A DNA stretch of 64,000 nucleotides from CBDCYH01 sp965224105 (GTDB lineage Bacteria; Bacteroidota; Rhodothermia; Rhodothermales; JABDKH01), in assembly GCA_965224105.1 (NCBI GenBank), contig CBDCYH010000002.1, forward strand, positions 1,364,001 through 1,428,000. Direction: 5' to 3'. Position 1 is the stretch's first letter. Every line of letters starts with the position of its first letter. The position numbers and the translations under genes were made by a program. Shown piece after piece: positions 19,416 through 28,545 of this stretch. The notes beneath the pieces were generated by a model that was not told the DNA's origin, searched no databases, and worked only from the letters and a program-made list of their open reading frames with translations.

Positions 19416-20045
19416 ATGAAAACACTTTTGTTCTGCCTCCTGGGATTTTTTGCCATCACATCCGCATCTGCCCAGACGCACACCATTCCGTTTGCCTCAA
19501 CGGGCAATGTGATTGAACTGGAGGTTGCGAATACATCGGATGCTGCAATTGCTGACATGGATGTAACCGTGGATGCACCAGGGTGGGTGATCTACCGGGT
19601 AGAGCAGGGAGTAGCTCAGCTGGAGGGAGCGGAGAGTCAGGCGGTGCGGGTGCAGTTTGATGTAGCACCCGATGCTCCGGTAGGCGAGGTGGCAACGATT
19701 GGTTTTCTGGTGAAAGGAGCAGGCAAAAACCTGGCATCAAAAGACATCCACATTGAGGTGGGAGCCCCGCATGCGACGGAGCTGCAAGTAGGCTATCCGA
19801 ACCCGTTCAGCGGGTCGACGACTATTCCTTTCTTACTGAGCGAGCCGGGAGCAGTCCGATTGTCGGTCTATGACATGCTCGGCCGGCGTGTTGCGCTGCT
19901 GGTAGATGATGACCGCGCCGCGGGTTTGCACAGCGCCGTGTGGACGGTTGGTGGCCATGGAAGCGGTGTTTATCTCACCCGTCTGGATGTGGCAACGGAG
20001 TCCGGGCAGGTGGTTGAGCACGGTCGTGTGACGCTGAGGAGGTAG
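19416..20045 (+). CDS. Cassette copy 2 partner: exported Ig-like protein with T9SS sorting domain
   Basis: This 209-residue protein has a signal peptide (MKTLLFCLLGFFAITSASAQ), then an Ig-like or NEAT-like beta domain at about 21-125 (IPFASTGNVIELEVANTSDAAI, VRVQFDVAPDAPVGEVATIGF). A T9SS type A sorting domain follows at about 130-209, with YPNPFSGSTTIPFLL, VRLSVYDMLGRRVALLV and GSGVYLTRLD. The start at 19416 was chosen because the ATG at 19408 runs into a stop. Pairing with the upstream gene is repeated in all three copies, so the two products probably work together at the cell surface (inference). Confidence 0.85.
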   Translation: MKTLLFCLLGFFAITSASAQTHTIPFASTGNVIELEVANTSDAAIADMDVTVDAPGWVIYRVEQGVAQLEGAESQAVRVQFDVAPDAPVGEVATIGFLVKGAGKNLASKDIHIEVGAPHATELQVGYPNPFSGSTTIPFLLSEPGAVRLSVYDMLGRRVALLVDDDRAAGLHSAVWTVGGHGSGVYLTRLDVATESGQVVEHGRVTLRR

Positions 20046-20350
20046 GGGCGGGGAGGGGGCCGCAGAGCGACGCGGCGATCTCCACCTACAGAGCTCGTCC
20101 CTCACCGTACCGTGGCTCCGGCTCGGGGGCATACCCCTCCAAAATTAAAAATCGCGAGACTACCCCACCAGGTAACACCGGAGACCCCTCCCGCATAACC
20201 TCCCAGACCGGGCACTTTTTTCTGCCTTTGCGCTCCTAACTTTTTCTCTCTATATAGTACTACCCCCTCTTGACACTAACCCACTACCGGATGTATCACT
20301 CTGATACGTTAGCGCCCTCTCTTTCAGGAACAATCTTGGCCCGCATCCCC
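20046..20350. repeat. Intergenic region with a partial dispersed repeat
   Basis: About 20060-20125 keeps a partial repeat (cagagcgacgcggcgatctcc and gtggctccggctcgggggc). The remaining 220 bases are pyrimidine-rich and hold no gene. A TTGACA at 20270 might belong to a promoter for the downstream protease gene, but no good -10 box follows. Confidence 0.55.
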
Positions 20351-22885
20351 ATGTTAAAACGTATTACTGCGACAGCGATACTAGTTGTGCTTCTCAGTCC
20401 AATTTTCAGGTCAAACGTGTCCGCTCAAGTTGTCATCAAGGAACGGGTCGAGGTGCAGGCGCCCAGGATTGAAGTGCTAAGCCAGCAAATCCCCGGGGAT
20501 CCGCTACCTCTTGCTGATTGCTCGGTCGCGCGCGGTGTAACTCCGCCGGATCTGGACCGTTATCTGGACGCCGTCGGCACGCCGAACCGTTTAATTGTCA
20601 AGCGTCCAGGGATTCTGCGGATCGAGCCCATGGGAGGGTTTGCTGAATTCGCCCGATCTCAGGGGAGTGATCCACCGGTCATAAAACAAATTCAGGGCGA
20701 GGTAACCATTACGGACAGTAGCGGGCAAGTAATAGCTCTGATTAACCTAAGTAGCTTCAGCGATGAAGGCGCATCCAATAGGAGTTATTCATGTCAAAAT
20801 GGGGGGCCGATATACCACGTGACAACGAATAACTACGGACCCTCGATCCGAATTGACGTTTCCGTAGACGCGGGGATCTATGATGTCTCGTTTACCTGTG
20901 CCAGTTGCACGACTGAGGGTAGTTCCGTGAGGCAGGCCTTTTTTACCGGACAGACTATAACAGACGACAACGGACGTGAGTACGAGCAACTGATTCTAAG
21001 GCACAAGTGTTTAGCCAGCGCAGGATTATCCTACTGCTTTTGCCATACGGCGGAAACAGATATGTCGTTGATGAACACGTTCATCAACTTCTCTTTTGAT
21101 CCCTTCTTGCCTGACCGCATGATCACCAACGCAGTGCCAGAAGGACCCGTCGCCGTAGGAGATAGCGTTCAATTGTTTGCTAGTTTTGAAGATTTTCGAC
21201 AGACGCCGCTACTCGAAACGGATACAGTAGCCGTGGACCTTCCAGATTGGGAGGTGGTGGACTTTTCCGTTACCGGTTCAGGATATTTATCCTACGGCGG
21301 CACGCCGTCTGACGTGCTAACGGAAGTGCCGTGGCCTGATGTTGAGGCGGGGATGGTGTGGTTTGTAGGAACGTCTTCCGGTCCCTCCGCGCAAATAACC
21401 GGGGACAACTCCGGCAGACTATCTAGCGCTGCCGCGATGGCAACTGCATCTGCTTTTTCGTGCGGCATAACTGGCACGTTCGATCTCGAGGTCGAGGAAG
21501 AGGAGCCGGTGACGCTCTTCGTTGAGAGAGAAACAGGATTTGTGATCAATTTTTCGGCAGTGACGGGTCCCACCGATCCGTTTTGCAACTGCTGGATGAT
21601 AAGCAAGAATCGTCCAGGTGACTATTCTGGCGACGGCGATTCTTATCGACTAGTGGCATCAGGTATTCAGTCGTCGTCAAGTGTAGTATTCAATCTACAG
21701 ACGTCCGGTAGTCTCAGTTTCGATTATACCGGTACCTACGACCCTGCAGCTTCGCGATTCGAAAGTGAATTATTGCAACTAGTATCAAATGGTCGCCCTG
21801 CGACTAATGACGACAATCTCGCAACGTACGATGACGAATATGAAGGGGACAGAACGATCTTGGCATCGCTCGATGAGGAAGTGACTGTTCAGGTTATTGT
21901 TGACGGGCAACCCCAGGTTCCACCGATTACTGCCCCAATAGCGCTGTCGGCGGGATCGAGCACGCTATTCTCGGAGAGGCAACTTCTGTACTCGTGGTAC
22001 GAAACTCAGGGCACAAGCTCTCTTCCGTTGGAAGCGGGAGTCAGGATGGACGAGGACTTTGCCCAGATTGGTTTGCACACAAAACTCATTTCAACAAAAT
22101 CTGTCGATTATAGCAACTTGCAGAATATTCTAGAGGTACGATTCAGAAAGAAGGGGATGAAAATCGCTCCGGCGGGAGGTCAGATCGATCTTCTAGTGAC
22201 CATCGGTAACACCCAGCACCAGATAAGCGCATCGTATCAGGCTGGCGACTCGCTCCGTCACATCGCACAATCATTGCAGTCGGTGCTTGCATCGCAGCAT
22301 GGCCTGCAGTCGGTCGTACAATCGGGCGCTACAAATTCCGAGGCTGAGGGCACCCTAACACCATTCTCCGACGCCAGAGATCATTTATTGGTTATTCAGG
22401 GATCGACTTTCGTAAGTATTGATAGTGATTTCAAAGACAAGTTGGTTCGGGCCAAAGGAGCTAAATTAAGAGGTCTTTATCAGCATGAACTATCCGCGAT
22501 CGCACATTCCTTCGCAGATTCCAACCCGTTAACTGTTGACGTATTCGTATTCAAACCAAGGTCATTTAGAGGTGATCGCAAATCTAACAATGAGGTTCTG
22601 GGCAAAGCCATACCCAACAAAAACGAAAAATCCGTTGGCAATAATCGGACGAATGTTGTCTACGTTGTCGATAAAGCAGTTGACAGTGGAAATCGATGGT
22701 CTACTGCATTATCACACGAAATAGGCCATGTATTGCAGCTGCCGCACGAGACAGATACCCACAATTTGATGTACGAGCAAGTCCAAGAACACGAGACGAA
22801 GAATAGCTCAAAGAGACTCACTCATGTTCAAAACAATGCCATCAGGACATCTAACACTAGTCTACTCCAGCATGTCAACAAATAG
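20351..22885 (+). CDS. Large exported protein with C-terminal metzincin-type zinc protease motif
   Basis: The start at 20351 gives 844 residues with a clean signal peptide (MLKRITATAILVVLLSP to SAQ). A TTG at 20270 would add 27 residues in front of it. Most of the protein is beta-rich and unrecognised, with several cysteine pairs (TCASCTTEG, YCFCH, FCNCW). Near the C-terminus is a metzincin zinc site H789-E-x-x-H793-x-x-x-x-x-H799 (HEIGHVLQLPH), followed by THNLMY, which could supply the Met-turn (M807). Before it, VVYVVDKAVD and RWSTALS fit the strand and helix of the fold. The next gene, cassette copy 3, starts inside its last codons, which suggests coupling. Confidence 0.78.
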   Translation: MLKRITATAILVVLLSPIFRSNVSAQVVIKERVEVQAPRIEVLSQQIPGDPLPLADCSVARGVTPPDLDRYLDAVGTPNRLIVKRPGILRIEPMGGFAEFARSQGSDPPVIKQIQGEVTITDSSGQVIALINLSSFSDEGASNRSYSCQNGGPIYHVTTNNYGPSIRIDVSVDAGIYDVSFTCASCTTEGSSVRQAFFTGQTITDDNGREYEQLILRHKCLASAGLSYCFCHTAETDMSLMNTFINFSFDPFLPDRMITNAVPEGPVAVGDSVQLFASFEDFRQTPLLETDTVAVDLPDWEVVDFSVTGSGYLSYGGTPSDVLTEVPWPDVEAGMVWFVGTSSGPSAQITGDNSGRLSSAAAMATASAFSCGITGTFDLEVEEEEPVTLFVERETGFVINFSAVTGPTDPFCNCWMISKNRPGDYSGDGDSYRLVASGIQSSSSVVFNLQTSGSLSFDYTGTYDPAASRFESELLQLVSNGRPATNDDNLATYDDEYEGDRTILASLDEEVTVQVIVDGQPQVPPITAPIALSAGSSTLFSERQLLYSWYETQGTSSLPLEAGVRMDEDFAQIGLHTKLISTKSVDYSNLQNILEVRFRKKGMKIAPAGGQIDLLVTIGNTQHQISASYQAGDSLRHIAQSLQSVLASQHGLQSVVQSGATNSEAEGTLTPFSDARDHLLVIQGSTFVSIDSDFKDKLVRAKGAKLRGLYQHELSAIAHSFADSNPLTVDVFVFKPRSFRGDRKSNNEVLGKAIPNKNEKSVGNNRTNVVYVVDKAVDSGNRWSTALSHEIGHVLQLPHETDTHNLMYEQVQEHETKNSSKRLTHVQNNAIRTSNTSLLQHVNK

Positions 22886-24404
22886 AATAAGGATGCACTT
22901 ATCGGCGGCTCTGCTTTTCGTAGTGATGACACCGATGGTTGTCACGGCCCAACCAGATCCTCACGCGATAGACTTACAGGCAGGGCTGGAGTTACTGCTA
23001 GGGGATGAGGATAGCCTCGATGATGTTTCACTCTACTTTGGTAATGTGATATTGGCGCGAGCAGCTAAGAGCAGCGATTCAACCCTAGTTCCCATCCTCC
23101 GCCAAATCGTAAATGTGTACGTACCTCTTCGTCATGGTTGGGGGAAAGAGGCCATGTTTGCCCTACAAGAAATGGGTGCTTTGTCGCAGGAGGAGCTACT
23201 TCAGAATGTGAATGGCTACGAACAAAACATCGACCTAGCTGAGTACTCAGTTTCGTTCTTAACGCGTTATGCGAATCGGGCCGTTTATAGTCAACTTGAT
23301 TCCCTGCGACCGGCAGTAGCCGAACATCCAGAGGGCTGGGGCTTTGGCGGTCCCGTGGGAGACTACGAGGACGTATTGGAGTATTACGTAGAAGACTCGC
23401 TATACGTGAACGGTTCTATTCGGTATCAGGTAGTTGAAGTACTGTTTGAAGCTGGCAACGATTTTACAGCAAGCGTGGGCAACCCTTTTGACGAACGCCC
23501 AACCCTTGATAGTCACAGTAGGAGAACCTTTTTAACGGGCCAGGCCCTCTTTGCCCGTCAAGAGCTAGTCACACTAGGTAGGTATTTCCCTGATTCTGTG
23601 ATGACCTACCTGGAGGAAATCGACGACAACATTGATCTCATCGGATTCACGCCGGGCGATTCCATAATGGAGAAAAAGGTCGATGTTGTAATCGATTTTC
23701 TAAAGGAGTCGGTCTTTCCAGACGGCTATCCACCACCACCTTTTATTGCTCTCCCAGCCGCCATCACCGTCCGCGCCAATGTGCTGGAGGAACGCGTCGA
23801 GCCGCGCTTTGATGGCAACTCGTTTCTCGTCGATGGCAATAACTACTTGCTGGATGGATCGGAAACGGACGGCGATGTGCTCGGCATAGTGACCGACCGT
23901 CTCGATTCCTACGACGCCATCGTCGTTGCGGTGGGGGGCAACCAGAGCGACAACATCATCGGATCCTCAGGGTTTACTTCCGTGGAGCAGCAAGCGATTG
24001 ATGTAGACGTAGAATCGTTGGTTGACTTTGCCTTGTCACAAAGCGGCGTGGTAGAGATAAGCGGCGTGGTGGTGGGCGAAAGCTACGGCTCTGAATCTGC
24101 TCCGGTCGTGGTCCACGCCTCATCAGACATCACCCTGGATGACGTAACAGGTTACGGCCTCCTTATCGTAGACAGCGAGCTTACACTAACCGGCACAACA
24201 AGCTGGACGGGACTAGTAATTACACAGGGGACCGATACGATGAGTGCAGGCTTTGTCATTCAGGGCGAGGCTAGTGTTCTCGGCGTAGTAATGATCGATC
24301 AGTCGACGAGCGAAGCCGCCAAGCTGTTTGTCCGGGGCAACGCCGTCGTTCGGTATTCGTCAGAAGCTGTGGAGCAAATGGTGAGCGGCGCGCTTTCAAA
24401 CTGA
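22872..24404 (+). CDS. Cassette copy 3: exported protein with HEAT-like N-terminus and shared C-terminal module
   Basis: The start at 22872 (510 residues) overlaps the protease gene by 14 bases. An ATG at 22893 is equally possible and would still leave a signal peptide (MHLSAALLFVVMTPMVVTAQ). The N-terminal 280 residues are helical with pairs that look like HEAT or armadillo repeats (KEAMFALQEMGALSQEELLQN). The shared module follows from 23757 (ALPAAITVRANVLEERVEP) to the end (YSSEAVEQMVSGALSN). The N-terminus is unlike those of copies 1 and 2. The partner gene follows after 9 bases. Confidence 0.8.
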   Translation: MSTNRIRMHLSAALLFVVMTPMVVTAQPDPHAIDLQAGLELLLGDEDSLDDVSLYFGNVILARAAKSSDSTLVPILRQIVNVYVPLRHGWGKEAMFALQEMGALSQEELLQNVNGYEQNIDLAEYSVSFLTRYANRAVYSQLDSLRPAVAEHPEGWGFGGPVGDYEDVLEYYVEDSLYVNGSIRYQVVEVLFEAGNDFTASVGNPFDERPTLDSHSRRTFLTGQALFARQELVTLGRYFPDSVMTYLEEIDDNIDLIGFTPGDSIMEKKVDVVIDFLKESVFPDGYPPPPFIALPAAITVRANVLEERVEPRFDGNSFLVDGNNYLLDGSETDGDVLGIVTDRLDSYDAIVVAVGGNQSDNIIGSSGFTSVEQQAIDVDVESLVDFALSQSGVVEISGVVVGESYGSESAPVVVHASSDITLDDVTGYGLLIVDSELTLTGTTSWTGLVITQGTDTMSAGFVIQGEASVLGVVMIDQSTSEAAKLFVRGNAVVRYSSEAVEQMVSGALSN

Positions 24405-24413
24405 GTCATGATT

Positions 24414-25043
24414 ATGAAAACACTTTTGTTTAGCCTCTTCGGTCTGGTGGTCATCACATCAGCAGCGGCCCAGACGCATACCATTCCATTTGCCACGACG
24501 GGGAATGTGATTGAGCTGGAGGTTGCAAATACCTCAGACCGGTCAATTGAGAACATAGATGTGGTGGTAGAAGCGCCAGCGTGGGTCTCGTACAGAGTGG
24601 AAGAGGTGGCGAGAACTCTGGAGGGATCAGCCAGTGAGGACATCCGGGTGCACTTTGATATTGCGGATGATGCTCCGGTTGGCGAAGTGGCGGCAATTAC
24701 AATCGAGGTGCTCGCTGCAGGCATAGAACTAGCAGCGAAGGACGTGCATCTGGTTGTAGAAGCGCCTACGTTGACGGAGCTTCGAGCCAATTATCCGAAT
24801 CCGTTCAGTATTGCAACAACGATTCCGTTTTTGCTTGCAGAACAGGGAGAGGTGGAGCTGTCGGTGTTTGATCTGCTTGGACGTCGTGTCGCGCTGCTAG
24901 TAGACGGGAATTTCCCGGCGGGGCTGCATTCCACTCAGTGGACAGGTGACGGTTATGGCAGCGGCGTGTACCTCACGCGTCTTGATGCACGGTCAACGTC
25001 GGGCCATGTGGTTAAGCAGGGTCGGCTAACGCTGGCGCGGTAG
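24414..25043 (+). CDS. Cassette copy 3 partner: exported Ig-like protein with T9SS sorting domain
   Basis: This is a 209-residue paralogue of the gene at 19416, with the same order: signal peptide (MKTLLFSLFGLVVITSAAAQ), beta domain (THTIPFATTGNVIELEVANTS), and T9SS sorting domain (YPNPFSIATTIPFLL, VELSVFDLLGRRVALLV, GSGVYLTRLD). The start at 24414 is preferred to the in-frame ATG at 24408 by comparison with copy 2. Codon-level divergence from copy 2 is larger than that between copies 1 and 2, so this copy separated earlier. Confidence 0.85.
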   Translation: MKTLLFSLFGLVVITSAAAQTHTIPFATTGNVIELEVANTSDRSIENIDVVVEAPAWVSYRVEEVARTLEGSASEDIRVHFDIADDAPVGEVAAITIEVLAAGIELAAKDVHLVVEAPTLTELRANYPNPFSIATTIPFLLAEQGEVELSVFDLLGRRVALLVDGNFPAGLHSTQWTGDGYGSGVYLTRLDARSTSGHVVKQGRLTLAR

Positions 25044-25404
25044 GGCAGCAGCCAAATCTCATGCCTCCTCTCTGTCACCCCAGACCTGATCTGGGGTCCA
25101 TAGAGTCACGTCATCGCGACGAGGCCGTAGGCCGAGGTGGCAATCTCCATCTACAGCGCTCGGCCCATGTCACCGCCGCGCCAATCATTTGTCTCGAATG
25201 CCATGGTACCACCAACCTGTCATCCTGAACGTGATTCAGGATCCATACAGTTTGTAGTGGTCATCACCGCGCTGCGGGTTGGCGCTGTCCATCCACGGAG
25301 CTCGGCCCCAGGAGACTGCCACGTCGCCCTTCGGGTCTCCTCCAGAGACGAGGTTTTCGGGAGACTGCCACCTCCCCCCTCGGGTCTCCTCGCAGTAACG
25401 AATC
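25044..25404. repeat. Intergenic region with dispersed repeats after cassette copy 3
   Basis: About 25070-25400 contains both repeat types in several copies: ctgtcaccccagacctgatc, tcctgaacgtgattcaggatcc, and the gactgccacgtcgcccttcgg variant twice at the end. It runs up to the stop of the P1 peptidase gene. No gene was seen. Confidence 0.75.
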
Positions 25405-26499
25405 CTACTCCACCACCCCGTACTTCCTCAAAATCGGAACCACCCTCTCCACCGGCAGTGCCTCAACCGTCCCATTATGCCCATCCGTTGTCGTAGCCGC
25501 AAACAGCGAGTTGTAGATCGCTTCCTCCGTGGCCTCCGCAACTGCCTGAAATAGCGGCGTCATCTCGCCATTACCCAGCAACTCCTCGTCCGCCCCCGTT
25601 GTGGAAAACGCAATCACGTAATCGCCTGATCCGTTGGACATCGTCGCGCCGGTCCGCGCCAGCCCGAAAAGTGCGCGCTTGCCCAGTCGCTCCAGCAGCC
25701 GCGCATCCAAAGGTGCATCAGTAGCAACAACGATCATGATGCTGCCGTCCGCACTTTTGCTTACGTGATTCTTAAACGCGAACCTTCCCAGCTCCACACC
25801 CACGGGCGCACCACCAATTTGCAGGATGCCGCCAAAGTTGGACTGCACCAGCACCCCCACCGTGTAGCCGCCCAGCGTTTCCGGCAACACGCGCGAGCTT
25901 GTCCCGATACCGCCCTTCCAACCAAACGCAATCGTTCCCGTACCCGCGCCAACACTACCCTCCGCAACCACACCCGCCGCCGCACTCTCCAACGCAAGTC
26001 TCACATCCTGCTCCGTTACCGGCCTCGACCGGATCGCATTCAGATAACCATCGTTCGTCTCGCCTACGACTGGGTTGATCGAACGCACGTTTCCCATTCC
26101 GTCCTGCTCCAGCAGCCATGCCGCCGTAGCATCAGCGACCTTCCACACGCACAGCGTGCACGTAAGCAATATCGGCGTTTCCAGTTCGCCCAGCTCATCC
26201 ACCTGTGTCTTGCCAATAAGTTTGCCATAGCCGTTGCCGACAACGATCGAAGCGGGCACCCGATTCCTGTACACATTATTCGAATGCGGCATGATGGCGG
26301 TGATGCCGGTTCTTATGCTATCACCAACAAGAAGCGTTCGGTGACCCACGCGCACGCCATCGACATCCGTAATAGCGTTCCAGGACCCCGAAGGAAAAAC
26401 ACCGACCGCAATTCCGTAATCCGAAGCCCGTTTCTGCCCGCTTGCGCCGAGCGCCAGGGGAAGCGACAGAAACAGAATTAAAATCCCTCGGTTGATCAT
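25405..26499 (-). CDS. P1 family (S58) peptidase, DmpA-like aminopeptidase
   Basis: The start at 26499 gives 364 residues with an N-terminal signal (MINRGILILFLSLPLALGAS). A longer frame upstream has no family character. Matches to the DmpA/BapA family are clear: GSWNAITDVDGVRVGHRTL, GNGYGKLIGKTQVDELG, ETPILLT, and the self-processing region ADGSIMIVVATDAPLD, where the Gly-Ser bond before SIMIV is where such enzymes cleave themselves. LGLARTG-like FGLARTGATMSNGSGDYVIAFST follows. These Ntn-type hydrolases release N-terminal residues or beta-peptides. The signal suggests export. Confidence 0.9.
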   Translation of the reverse strand: MINRGILILFLSLPLALGASGQKRASDYGIAVGVFPSGSWNAITDVDGVRVGHRTLLVGDSIRTGITAIMPHSNNVYRNRVPASIVVGNGYGKLIGKTQVDELGELETPILLTCTLCVWKVADATAAWLLEQDGMGNVRSINPVVGETNDGYLNAIRSRPVTEQDVRLALESAAAGVVAEGSVGAGTGTIAFGWKGGIGTSSRVLPETLGGYTVGVLVQSNFGGILQIGGAPVGVELGRFAFKNHVSKSADGSIMIVVATDAPLDARLLERLGKRALFGLARTGATMSNGSGDYVIAFSTTGADEELLGNGEMTPLFQAVAEATEEAIYNSLFAATTTDGHNGTVEALPVERVVPILRKYGVVE

Positions 26500-26556
26500 C
26501 GTAACAATTTCGTATGCTCTGAGTCGAATGGGCCCGTAGCATACACAGCTTCCACC

Positions 26557-26844
26557 TTGGACACAAACGATAAACCATACCAACCCATCGACTGCAGCTT
26601 TTACGACAGGCTGGAGAGCGAATCCGTGAAAAAGAGTGTGGTCTCTTTCGAGCTGGAGAGCGGGGGTGCTCGCATGATCCTGAAAGGGCTGATTCTGGAT
26701 CTCTTCTCCCGGGACAAGGTCGAATACGCCGTGGTTGGGCGTGCTGACTCCACAGGTGACCCGATTACCATTAGACTGGATACGATCGTTTCCGTCAACG
26801 GCCACACGCGGCCCGGTTTTTCCCAAGAGAAGACAGCCTGCTAG
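26557..26844 (+). CDS. Rof-like (Rho-binding antiterminator family) small protein
   Basis: This 95-residue protein starts at TTG. Its layout fits the Rof/YaeO family: YQPIDCSFYDRLE at the start, a strand pair SVVSFELESGGARMILKGLILDLFSRD, then KVEYAVVGR and ITIRLDTIVSVNG. Rof binds the RNA-binding site of Rho and reduces termination in enterobacteria. Here the match is by pattern only, and the regulatory role is inference. The next gene, 48 bases downstream, has a Shine-Dalgarno sequence in a hairpin. Confidence 0.65.
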   Translation: MDTNDKPYQPIDCSFYDRLESESVKKSVVSFELESGGARMILKGLILDLFSRDKVEYAVVGRADSTGDPITIRLDTIVSVNGHTRPGFSQEKTAC

Positions 26845-26867
26845 GCAACTTGGCCTTGGTCCCCCCG

Positions 26868-26889
26868 GTCCTCCGTCATAAAGGAGGAC
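26868..26889 (+). promoter_or_regulatory. Hairpin covering the ribosome binding site
   Basis: A perfect 7-base-pair inverted repeat, GTCCTCC (26868-26874) and GGAGGAC (26883-26889) with an 8-base loop, contains the strong AAGGAGG ribosome binding site of the gene starting at 26893. If it folds in the mRNA it would hide the site and limit translation. This is read directly from the bases; any regulatory function is inference. Confidence 0.55.
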
Positions 26890-26892
26890 AAG

Positions 26893-27546
26893 ATGAGGCC
26901 AATTGTCAAAACGTGCCTGCTATCTGTAGCTATAACACTCGCATTCCTTGCATGGAACCGGGGAGGGACGCTGAGTCTGCTGAGCCCCTGGAAGGTCGGA
27001 TCGTTTGCCCTGGTTCAGGCGATGCTTTTTCTGGCCGCCCGCTCCTTTATCGAACGTCGGTTCCTTACGTCTGTAGGTACCAGGGTCGCAACAAGCCTGG
27101 CCGTTTACTGCCTGGTGATGTTCGTTGCTTATGATGCATTCAGCGCTCACTACTGGAACCGGTTGATGGAAGAGAGCCGCATCTATGAGGCGGTTTCTGC
27201 GCCCGTTGCCGTTACACCCGAAAACTACACCTCCTTCAAGTGGAGGCGCGTCCGCCCGGGCGAGTGCGGTTACATCGAAATCGTCGAGTTGGAATTTCTT
27301 GATCACGACACTGTCCTGGAATCAGGCAGAGCAATCATGAGGGATCGACTATTCCCCCTCGTTTACCTTTCCGGGGATTGGCGCAAAATTGAACTCGAAC
27401 GAACCCTTAAGCGCTACACCGGCAAAGAGCTTGTCTGGATTACTCCCCCGATAGAGAACAGATCAAAACTAGTTCTTGCCGGACGGAGGCTTGTGGTATC
27501 GGAGTACCGATCTGAGTTTATTCCCGCCTCGGCGCCGAAACAGTAA
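26893..27546 (+). CDS. Hypothetical membrane protein
   Basis: This 217-residue protein is not recognised. The first 95 residues contain three hydrophobic segments (about 7-22, 34-48 and 66-83, for example SLAVYCLVMFVAYDAF). The C-terminal half is a soluble domain with charged strands (RPGECGYIEIVELEFLDHDT) and ends near ASAPKQ. A strong AAGGAGG lies 6 bases before the ATG. It could belong with the upstream Rof-like gene in one transcript. Confidence 0.7.
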   Translation: MRPIVKTCLLSVAITLAFLAWNRGGTLSLLSPWKVGSFALVQAMLFLAARSFIERRFLTSVGTRVATSLAVYCLVMFVAYDAFSAHYWNRLMEESRIYEAVSAPVAVTPENYTSFKWRRVRPGECGYIEIVELEFLDHDTVLESGRAIMRDRLFPLVYLSGDWRKIELERTLKRYTGKELVWITPPIENRSKLVLAGRRLVVSEYRSEFIPASAPKQ

Positions 27547-27621
27547 AGCCGACTCCGGCCGCGAAAACCGAAACTGCACTTGGAAGTAGGATAGGGGATC
27601 AAACCCGTTGGTGATCCCCCA

Positions 27622-28545
27622 ATGACGCTTACCCTAAGACGCGCCTGTAGTCTTCTCGCCATTATTTTCGTCACACTGCAAACAGTTAGCGCGCAGCCAG
27701 TAGACGGTGCGAAGCTGTACTCGCCCGAAGCCGTGCAACTCGAGTTTGATGCGCTGGATGACGCGTTCATGGATGCTGATGTGGTTCTTGTTGGCGAAAC
27801 GCACAACGATTCAATCGGTCACCTTGTCGAGTTAGACCTCCTGGACCGGTTTCACAGGATCCGCTCCCAGGACGGCAGTAACAGGGTGGCGTTGTCGATG
27901 GAGATGTTTGCCCGCGATGCCCAGATCGTCCTCGATGAGTATCTATCCGATTACATCACCGAATCTCATTTCCTGAAAGCGTCGGAACCGTGGACAAATT
28001 ACGAGGCTGATTACAAGCCACTTGTCGAGTTTGCCAAATCCAATGGGCTGCCAGTTATCGCAGCGAACGCCCCGAGGCGATACGTAAACCGAATAACAAG
28101 GATCGGCGCCGATGCCCTCAAAGATCTCGATCCGGCCGCTCAACCGTTTGTTGCTCCACTTCCTTACGCGCACGCCAGCCCGGCCTACAAGGCAAAATGG
28201 GATGCCCAAATGGAGGAGTCGATGAAGGAAATGGGTTCCGCCTCGATGGATCACGGGATGATGGACAACATGCTTCTGGCGCAATCCTTTTGGGACGCGA
28301 CCATGGCATATTCGATCGTGGAAAACCTCGTGCGGTCGCCGGCCACCCCGATCCTTCATGTCGTAGGCTCGTTCCATGTTTCCAAGCAGACAGGCATCAT
28401 AGAACACATCCGCAGATACAGACCGGGTACAAAAGTGCTTACGATCGTCATCGAACCAGCAGCGGACATTTCTTCGCTACCCGTGGATGCAAAAGATCTC
28501 GGCGACTTTATCATTCTGACACAAAAGGAAGATGAAGACGAGTAA
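27622..28545 (+). CDS. ChaN-like exported haem-binding family protein
   Basis: This 307-residue protein has a signal peptide (to about SAQPVDG). The ChaN/Cofac_haem_bdg domain follows, with DADVVLVGETHNDSIGHLVELDLLD near residues 50-72, LSMEMFARDAQ, and a C-terminal ILHVVGSFHVSKQTGIIEHIRRY. The family includes iron-regulated lipoproteins that bind haem. There is no lipobox here, so the protein is probably periplasmic. The next gene overlaps its stop. Confidence 0.88.
   Translation: MTLTLRRACSLLAIIFVTLQTVSAQPVDGAKLYSPEAVQLEFDALDDAFMDADVVLVGETHNDSIGHLVELDLLDRFHRIRSQDGSNRVALSMEMFARDAQIVLDEYLSDYITESHFLKASEPWTNYEADYKPLVEFAKSNGLPVIAANAPRRYVNRITRIGADALKDLDPAAQPFVAPLPYAHASPAYKAKWDAQMEESMKEMGSASMDHGMMDNMLLAQSFWDATMAYSIVENLVRSPATPILHVVGSFHVSKQTGIIEHIRRYRPGTKVLTIVIEPAADISSLPVDAKDLGDFIILTQKEDEDE

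Noticed and set aside
20270..20350. Promoter or alternative start at TTG 20270
   Set aside because: TTGACA is present but lacks a good -10 box, and the 27 extra residues would precede a normal signal peptide.
25405..26826. Long minus-strand frame extending the P1 peptidase by 109 residues
   Set aside because: The extension runs across the Rof-like gene and lacks family sequence; the signal peptide begins at 26499.
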